9,242 nt of DNA from Caldivirga sp. (lineage in GTDB: Archaea; Thermoproteota; Thermoprotei; Thermoproteales; Thermocladiaceae): NCBI GenBank assembly GCA_028275645.1, contig JAPWUH010000037.1:1-9242 (forward strand). The letters run 5' to 3'. Below the pieces are notes generated by a model. That model made no database searches. It saw only the letters and a list, made by a program, of their open reading frames with translations, and had not been told where the DNA came from. Positions 6,424-9,242 of this stretch are shown here, piece by piece (the stretch's first letter is position 1; each line of letters opens with the position of its first letter). A program made the translations under genes and the position numbers.

Positions 6424-7443
6424 CTAGCTCCATGCTAGTATTGATGTTGTGTAGAAGGTTATTGGGATTGTTAAGGTTTTCTCCTCGCCGTTTATTGAGT
6501 AGTTTACTTGAAGTTCGTAGTGTATTGATGGCTTTGAGAAGAGTATGAATGACCCTAGGCATGTTGATGTTATGTTGTAGGTGAAGGTATCCCAGTAGCT
6601 TCCCAGCCAGTAGTGTATTGTGGTTACTGTAGATGCATTATACAGTGGTAGGTAGACTTGGCCTACGGGTGTTGGTATGTAGCTGACCATGGTGCCGTTG
6701 GGGTATGTTGACGTTAACGTGGATGTGCAGGAGAGTATCACCGTGCCGTTGGGTGCCATCAGCCTATAGCCAGTTATAGTGAAGGGCCTTGGCGACAGGT
6801 AGGAGACCAACACCTCAGAGGGCCAGGAGTCGCTGGAGACGGCGCTAGCGTATATCGTGTTGTTAAGAACCGTGAAGTTCATTATGACGTATGGGTATGT
6901 GATCGTTGAGCCATTGGCCAGTGAGTAGCTTAGGGTCATGGTTGAACCTGGTAGGGTGCTTAGCGAGTAGTAGACAGGCCCAATGGCGGTTAACCTAGTG
7001 GACTCTGATCCACCGGCCACCTGGTTAAAGTTGTATATGGTGCTTACGGTTAAGGCCGAACTATTAACGTAGACAAAAATGGGGTATGTGATCCTACTTA
7101 GGGGTGGAATCACCACGTTGCCTATGTAGTAAGTGCGTAGTGAATAGGGGAGTGAGGTTATGTCAACGTAGTAGAGGTATTGGGTGTAGTTCTCAGGGTT
7201 ACTAATCGTGAGGACAACGGCATAACCATCCATTGTTGCGTAGACGGCGGAGACGTTAATAATGGGTAATGAACCATGTACATTCTTAACCAGTTGGAGA
7301 CTTATTATCGAGTTAAGGAGTTTAACGTACCTATCATTAACATAGCTTAAGTTAACCCTGGTGGTGATGTACATGTAGGTTAAGACGGCTATTACAACCA
7401 GTAGTGCCGCGGCAACCACCACTGTATATGTATAGGGCTTCAT
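6424..7443 (-). CDS. Secreted or membrane-anchored surface glycoprotein, function unknown
   Basis: 339 residues. A short N-terminus (MKPYTY) is followed by a hydrophobic segment at about 7-26, a signal anchor or signal peptide; the rest should lie outside the cell. The outer part is rich in Ser, Thr, Tyr and Val, poor in Lys and Arg, and predicted to be beta-rich, as in archaeal surface proteins. It has twelve N-x-S/T sequons (N31, 63, 85, 127, 177, 189, 194, 232, 249, 269, 290, 314) and just two cysteines (C239, C295) that could form one disulfide. No enzyme motif or C-terminal anchor is seen. It is probably host chromosome, just right of the attachment site. The ATG at 7443 is 27 bases from a TATA box, so the mRNA is leaderless. 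Family not recognised. Confidence 0.82.
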   Translation of the reverse strand: MKPYTYTVVVAAALLVVIAVLTYMYITTRVNLSYVNDRYVKLLNSIISLQLVKNVHGSLPIINVSAVYATMDGYAVVLTISNPENYTQYLYYVDITSLPYSLRTYYIGNVVIPPLSRITYPIFVYVNSSALTVSTIYNFNQVAGGSESTRLTAIGPVYYSLSTLPGSTMTLSYSLANGSTITYPYVIMNFTVLNNTIYASAVSSDSWPSEVLVSYLSPRPFTITGYRLMAPNGTVILSCTSTLTSTYPNGTMVSYIPTPVGQVYLPLYNASTVTTIHYWLGSYWDTFTYNITSTCLGSFILFSKPSIHYELQVNYSINGEEKTLTIPITFYTTSILAWS

Positions 7444-7466
7444 TGACCCGATTTGACTTAACAGCG

Positions 7467-7473
7467 TATTTAA
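7467..7473 (-). promoter_or_regulatory. TATA box of the surface protein gene
   Basis: Minus-strand TTAAATA (within GCTTAAATAC), centred 27 bases upstream of the ATG at 7443, which predicts transcription starting at the initiator codon. Confidence 0.5.
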
Positions 7474-7501
7474 GCATTATTCACATAAGGAACCCCCACA
7501 G

Positions 7502-7588
7502 CATTGACCCAGTTTAGGTCTGCGGTTATTTAGCAAGTTAAACCCTACGTCGCGGCGATTACTCGGGTTTAAAACAACCCTATAGGGT
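7502..7588. promoter_or_regulatory. Repeat-rich shared upstream region of two divergent genes
   Basis: Three structures lie here. CATTGACCC followed by two bases and TTT occurs at 7441 and again at 7502. TTAAACCC (7538-7545) and its complement GGGTTTAA (7565-7572) are 19 bases apart. ACCCTATAGGGT is a perfect 12-bp palindrome (7577-7588). The region separates the divergent surface-protein and dehydrogenase genes, and the last palindrome is about 50 bases upstream of the dehydrogenase TATA box. Regulator binding is an inference. Confidence 0.4.
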
Positions 7589-7630
7589 ACACCCAGCCCC
7601 TGGACTATGTACTACACGTCTAGTGCAATG

Positions 7631-7639
7631 CTTATTTAA
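7631..7639 (+). promoter_or_regulatory. TATA box of the short-chain dehydrogenase gene
   Basis: CTTATTTAA, centred about 25 bases before the ATG at 7660, so the transcript should start at or within a base or two of the start codon. Confidence 0.6.
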
Positions 7640-7659
7640 CCGGCTAATGGGGTTGACCT

Positions 7660-8514
7660 ATGGGTAGCCTGAGCCAGTACAAGGCCGCCTTCCCAGATTT
7701 AAAGGGTAAGGTGGTGATAGTAACTGGGTCAACTAGAGGTATTGGGTATGAGATAGCCAGGGTGTTTAAGGAGATGGGTTCAAGGGTAGTTGTCAACGCC
7801 AGGAACGCTAATGAGGTTCAGGACACTGTTAAGAGACTTAGCGAGGAGATCAGTGAGGGGGAGGTCATCGGGGTTGTTGGGGATGTTAGTAGGTATGAGG
7901 ACTGCGAAAACATCGTGAAGACAACCGTTGATAGGTTTAGTAGGGTTGATGTACTGGTTAACAACGCTGGGATAAACATGATTAGGGATAGCCTCAACCT
8001 GAGTATCGACGACTGGGAGAGGACCCTTAGAATAGACCTGTTCGGCGCCTTCTACATGTCTCAACTGGTGGCGAGGGTCATGGTCAGCAAGAGGATTAAG
8101 GGGTCGATAATAAACATAGCCTCCATGGTTGGGCCAATAGTGGCGCTACCTAAGCGGGCAGCCTACGCAGCGGCTAAGGCTGGGCTAGTGGGCTTAACCA
8201 GGGTACTTGCAGTCGAGTGGGCTCCATTGGGCATTAGGGTTAATGCAATAGCCCCAGGTTACATATGGTCCTCAGCCCAGGAGGTTAACATAGCTAGGGG
8301 TGAATACACCAGGCAGGACATTGAGGGTAGGGTGCCCATGGGCAGGTACGGTGACGCCAGGGAGGTGGCCTACGTCGCGGCCTTCTTAGCCTCTGAACTA
8401 TCATCATACGTAACCGGAGCCTTAATAACGGTTGACGGTGGTTGGACGGTTTATGGTGGTTGGGAAAGGCTACTTAGGCAGATTCAGGAGGCGGCTAGGC
8501 AACTGTACCAGTGA
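7660..8514 (+). CDS. Short-chain dehydrogenase/reductase (SDR), classical type
   Basis: 284 residues from the ATG at 7660. Classical SDR motifs in order: TGSTRGIG nucleotide-binding loop (22-29), GDVS (74-77), NNAG (101-104), catalytic Ser155 in INIAS, Y169-x3-K173 in AAYAAAKAG, and APG (198-200) after the active site. The arginine in VVNARN (R48) after the second strand suggests preference for NADP(H). The tetrad position that is usually Asn is Asp126 in RIDLFGAF; this occurs in other active SDRs and does not by itself mean loss of activity. Relatives include glucose 1-dehydrogenase, gluconate 5-dehydrogenase and 3-oxoacyl-ACP reductase-like enzymes; the substrate cannot be told from sequence. 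The C-terminus extends about 25 residues past the usual GGW end. It is leaderless and stands alone between two intergenic regions. Confidence 0.92.
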   Translation: MGSLSQYKAAFPDLKGKVVIVTGSTRGIGYEIARVFKEMGSRVVVNARNANEVQDTVKRLSEEISEGEVIGVVGDVSRYEDCENIVKTTVDRFSRVDVLVNNAGINMIRDSLNLSIDDWERTLRIDLFGAFYMSQLVARVMVSKRIKGSIINIASMVGPIVALPKRAAYAAAKAGLVGLTRVLAVEWAPLGIRVNAIAPGYIWSSAQEVNIARGEYTRQDIEGRVPMGRYGDAREVAYVAAFLASELSSYVTGALITVDGGWTVYGGWERLLRQIQEAARQLYQ

Positions 8515-8730
8515 CCCTGCCTTAAGGGGCTTATTTACCCACAATGGGTCATTAAATTATACTTCCTCCCCATGGTTACTTAATCCCCTAACCCACCACC
8601 AATAATTGAAGTCACCGCCATTAGTGAGGAGGTAAGAACAACTCATCACCATACTTTAAGACGTGCCTAGTGAAATGGCATGCCTAAGGGGTCTTGCCTT
8701 AACTTTAGCAGCTAACGTAGTACTGGTAAT

Positions 8731-8738
8731 GTTTAAAA
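8731..8738 (+). promoter_or_regulatory. TATA box of the small membrane protein gene
   Basis: GTTTAAAA, centred 27 bases before the ATG at 8762. This spacing decides the start: the longer frame from the GTG at 8663 would place the promoter inside the gene. Confidence 0.5.
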
Positions 8739-8761
8739 GACCGAGGGTTACGAATTTGAAT

Positions 8762-8998
8762 ATGGACTACCTTAAGGTTCTCATTACCGTGACGAAGTAC
8801 TTTAATGTAGCCTACGCCGGCGCAATGGTAGGTTTCCTAGCCTGGTTCATATGGCTAATAGCTAATGGGTACCACTATGGTGCAGGCATGAACCCCATAC
8901 TGGCGGCGGCCACGGTAATATCGGTATTAACCGTGATTTTCGCAGCATTAAACATTTACGTTGATGAGTTGGTTAAGGGGGCTAGGCGTTCAAGATGA
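8762..8998 (+). CDS. Small integral membrane protein, two predicted helices
   Basis: 78 residues from the ATG at 8762, chosen because a TATA box is spaced correctly for a leaderless mRNA. The same frame is open back to a GTG at 8663 (111 residues) and that longer form cannot be excluded. Two hydrophobic stretches are visible: about residues 14-36 (YAGAMVGFLAWFIWLIANGY region) and 44-67 (ILAAATVISVLTVIFAALNI). The loop between them is short and Gly- and Tyr-rich, and the C-terminus is basic (KGARRSR), so both ends are probably cytoplasmic. No recognised family or catalytic motif. It lies 145 bases after the dehydrogenase stop and has its own promoter, so functional linkage to neighbours is not indicated. 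Confidence 0.66.
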   Translation: MDYLKVLITVTKYFNVAYAGAMVGFLAWFIWLIANGYHYGAGMNPILAAATVISVLTVIFAALNIYVDELVKGARRSR

Positions 8999-9018
8999 GT
9001 GAAGTAGTTCAATGACAC

Positions 9019-9032
9019 TGCTTAGGTAAGCA
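9019..9032. repeat. Short inverted repeat after the small membrane protein gene
   Basis: TGCTTA-GG-TAAGCA: perfect six-base arms with a two-base spacer, 20 bases past the stop codon. No U-tract follows, so a terminator role is uncertain; as DNA it could be a protein-binding site. Confidence 0.35.
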
Positions 9033-9060
9033 CTCAACCCAACATATGGTTAATCCACAC

Positions 9061-9094
9061 CAGGTGGATGCCAGGTGACTCACTTCAGGTGAGT
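9061..9094 (+). promoter_or_regulatory. Three CAGGTG repeats and an inverted repeat upstream of a TATA box
   Basis: CAGGTGR occurs at 9061, 9072 and 9086. The last copy forms the right part of ACTCAC-TTCAG-GTGAGT (9078-9094). The array ends seven bases before the TATA box of the next gene, where archaeal activators or repressors often bind. Confidence 0.45.
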
Positions 9095-9099
9095 GCGGC

Positions 9100-9107
9100 T
9101 TATATTA
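9100..9107 (+). promoter_or_regulatory. TATA box of the nucleotidyltransferase gene
   Basis: TTATATTA, centred about 25 bases before the ATG at 9128; predicts a leaderless transcript. Confidence 0.6.
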
Positions 9108-9127
9108 ACGGTTAGGTTAAGGTTCCG

Positions 9128-9242
9128 ATGAACATTGGCGCCGTGATTACGGCAGCTGGTTTAGGCTCTAGGAATGGGCCGTGGACCTTAATCTTCCCAA
9201 AGGCACTCCTCCCAATAGTGGTCAAGGTTAATGGGGAACCTC
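9128..9242 (+). CDS. Sugar-phosphate nucleotidyltransferase, 3' end outside window
   Basis: The first 38 codons are present and run off the right edge. They hold the start of the nucleotidyltransferase fold: a first strand followed by the nucleotide-binding loop VITAAGLGSRNGP (residues 6-18) and the FPKALLPI segment (23-30), where the lysine contacts phosphate. This is the pattern of glucose-1-phosphate thymidylyl-/uridylyltransferases and related enzymes that join an NTP to a sugar 1-phosphate, giving an NDP-sugar for surface glycans or glycolipids. Base and sugar specificity are set further downstream and cannot be judged here. Between GSR and the PK the spacing is close to the family norm. 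The start is supported by a TATA box about 25 bases upstream. A role in supplying NDP-sugars for glycosylation is inferred from the family. Confidence 0.82.
   Translation, partial: MNIGAVITAAGLGSRNGPWTLIFPKALLPIVVKVNGEP

Noticed and set aside
6354..6548. Open frame on the + strand beside the att site
   Set aside because: Most of it is antisense to the surface protein gene and the product has no recognisable features; the part in 6301-6423 is too short to defend as a gene or remnant.
7780..8064. Minus-strand frame inside the dehydrogenase gene
   Set aside because: Antisense shadow of a clearly coding SDR gene with all motifs on the + strand.
8515..8560. Possible terminator after the dehydrogenase gene (CCTTAAGG and ACCC/GGGT pairs)
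   Set aside because: Stems of four bases are too weak and no clear U-tract follows.
8556..8645. A 29-codon minus-strand frame starting MSCSYLL, with GGTG just upstream
   Set aside because: Very short, no recognisable motif and no well-placed TATA box; easily explained by chance.
8663..8761. N-terminal extension of the small membrane protein from a GTG
   Set aside because: A TATA box inside it is spaced exactly for a leaderless start at 8762; kept only as an alternative start.
1..9242. CRISPR array, rRNA, transposase or toxin-antitoxin pair
   Set aside because: I looked for regularly spaced repeats, rRNA-like sequence, DDE/HUH or TnpB motifs and small paired toxin genes, and saw none; the RHH protein has no toxin-like partner beside it.

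Overview
The window looks like DNA from a thermophilic crenarchaeon of the Thermoproteales/Thermocladiales type (Caldivirga, Vulcanisaeta, Thermocladium). That is an inference from three things: crenarchaeal TATA boxes about 25-30 bases upstream of start codons with little or no leader, a tRNA 3' end with encoded CCA, and an archaeal plasmid-type integrase. No species can be named from the sequence alone.

Layout. (1) Bases 2-1504, + strand: three small genes that look like part of an integrated plasmid or virus. They are a protein with two C2H2-like zinc-finger motifs (5' end outside the window), an overlapping small helical protein, and a tandem ribbon-helix-helix regulator. The regulator has a 17-bp palindrome just downstream of its TATA box and two strong hairpins at its 3' end. 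(2) Bases 1595-4798, - strand: a surface-polysaccharide or protein-glycosylation gene set that is partly wrecked. It holds a class I methyltransferase without its SAM-binding glycine motif, a Gfo/Idh/MocA oxidoreductase fused in frame to the middle of a GT4 glycosyltransferase, and an intact FkbM-family methyltransferase. Bases about 2140-3690 are clearly more AT-rich than the flanks. (3) Bases 4870-6183, - strand: a full-length tyrosine recombinase, followed at 6256-6300 by the 3' part of a tRNA-Arg(CCG) gene (anticodon loop to CCA) with no 5' half. This is the expected right attachment site (attR) of an integrated element. The geometry places the element to the left, so part or all of 1-6255 is probably element DNA, with an intact tRNA-Arg(CCG) beyond the left edge. 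(4) Bases 6424-9242, probably host chromosome: a secreted or anchored surface protein with many N-glycosylation sequons (- strand), a leaderless short-chain dehydrogenase/reductase, a small two-helix membrane protein, and the start of a sugar-phosphate nucleotidyltransferase.

Working together. The integrase and attR explain how the left part arrived. The zinc-finger and RHH genes are plausible element regulators. The glycosylation genes could be cargo or debris from earlier recombination in a hypervariable sugar-coat locus. The most notable signals are the palindrome-controlled RHH gene with its hairpin tail, the zinc-finger/helical gene pair of unknown family, and the truncated glycosyltransferase that ends next to a dense inverted-repeat cluster.
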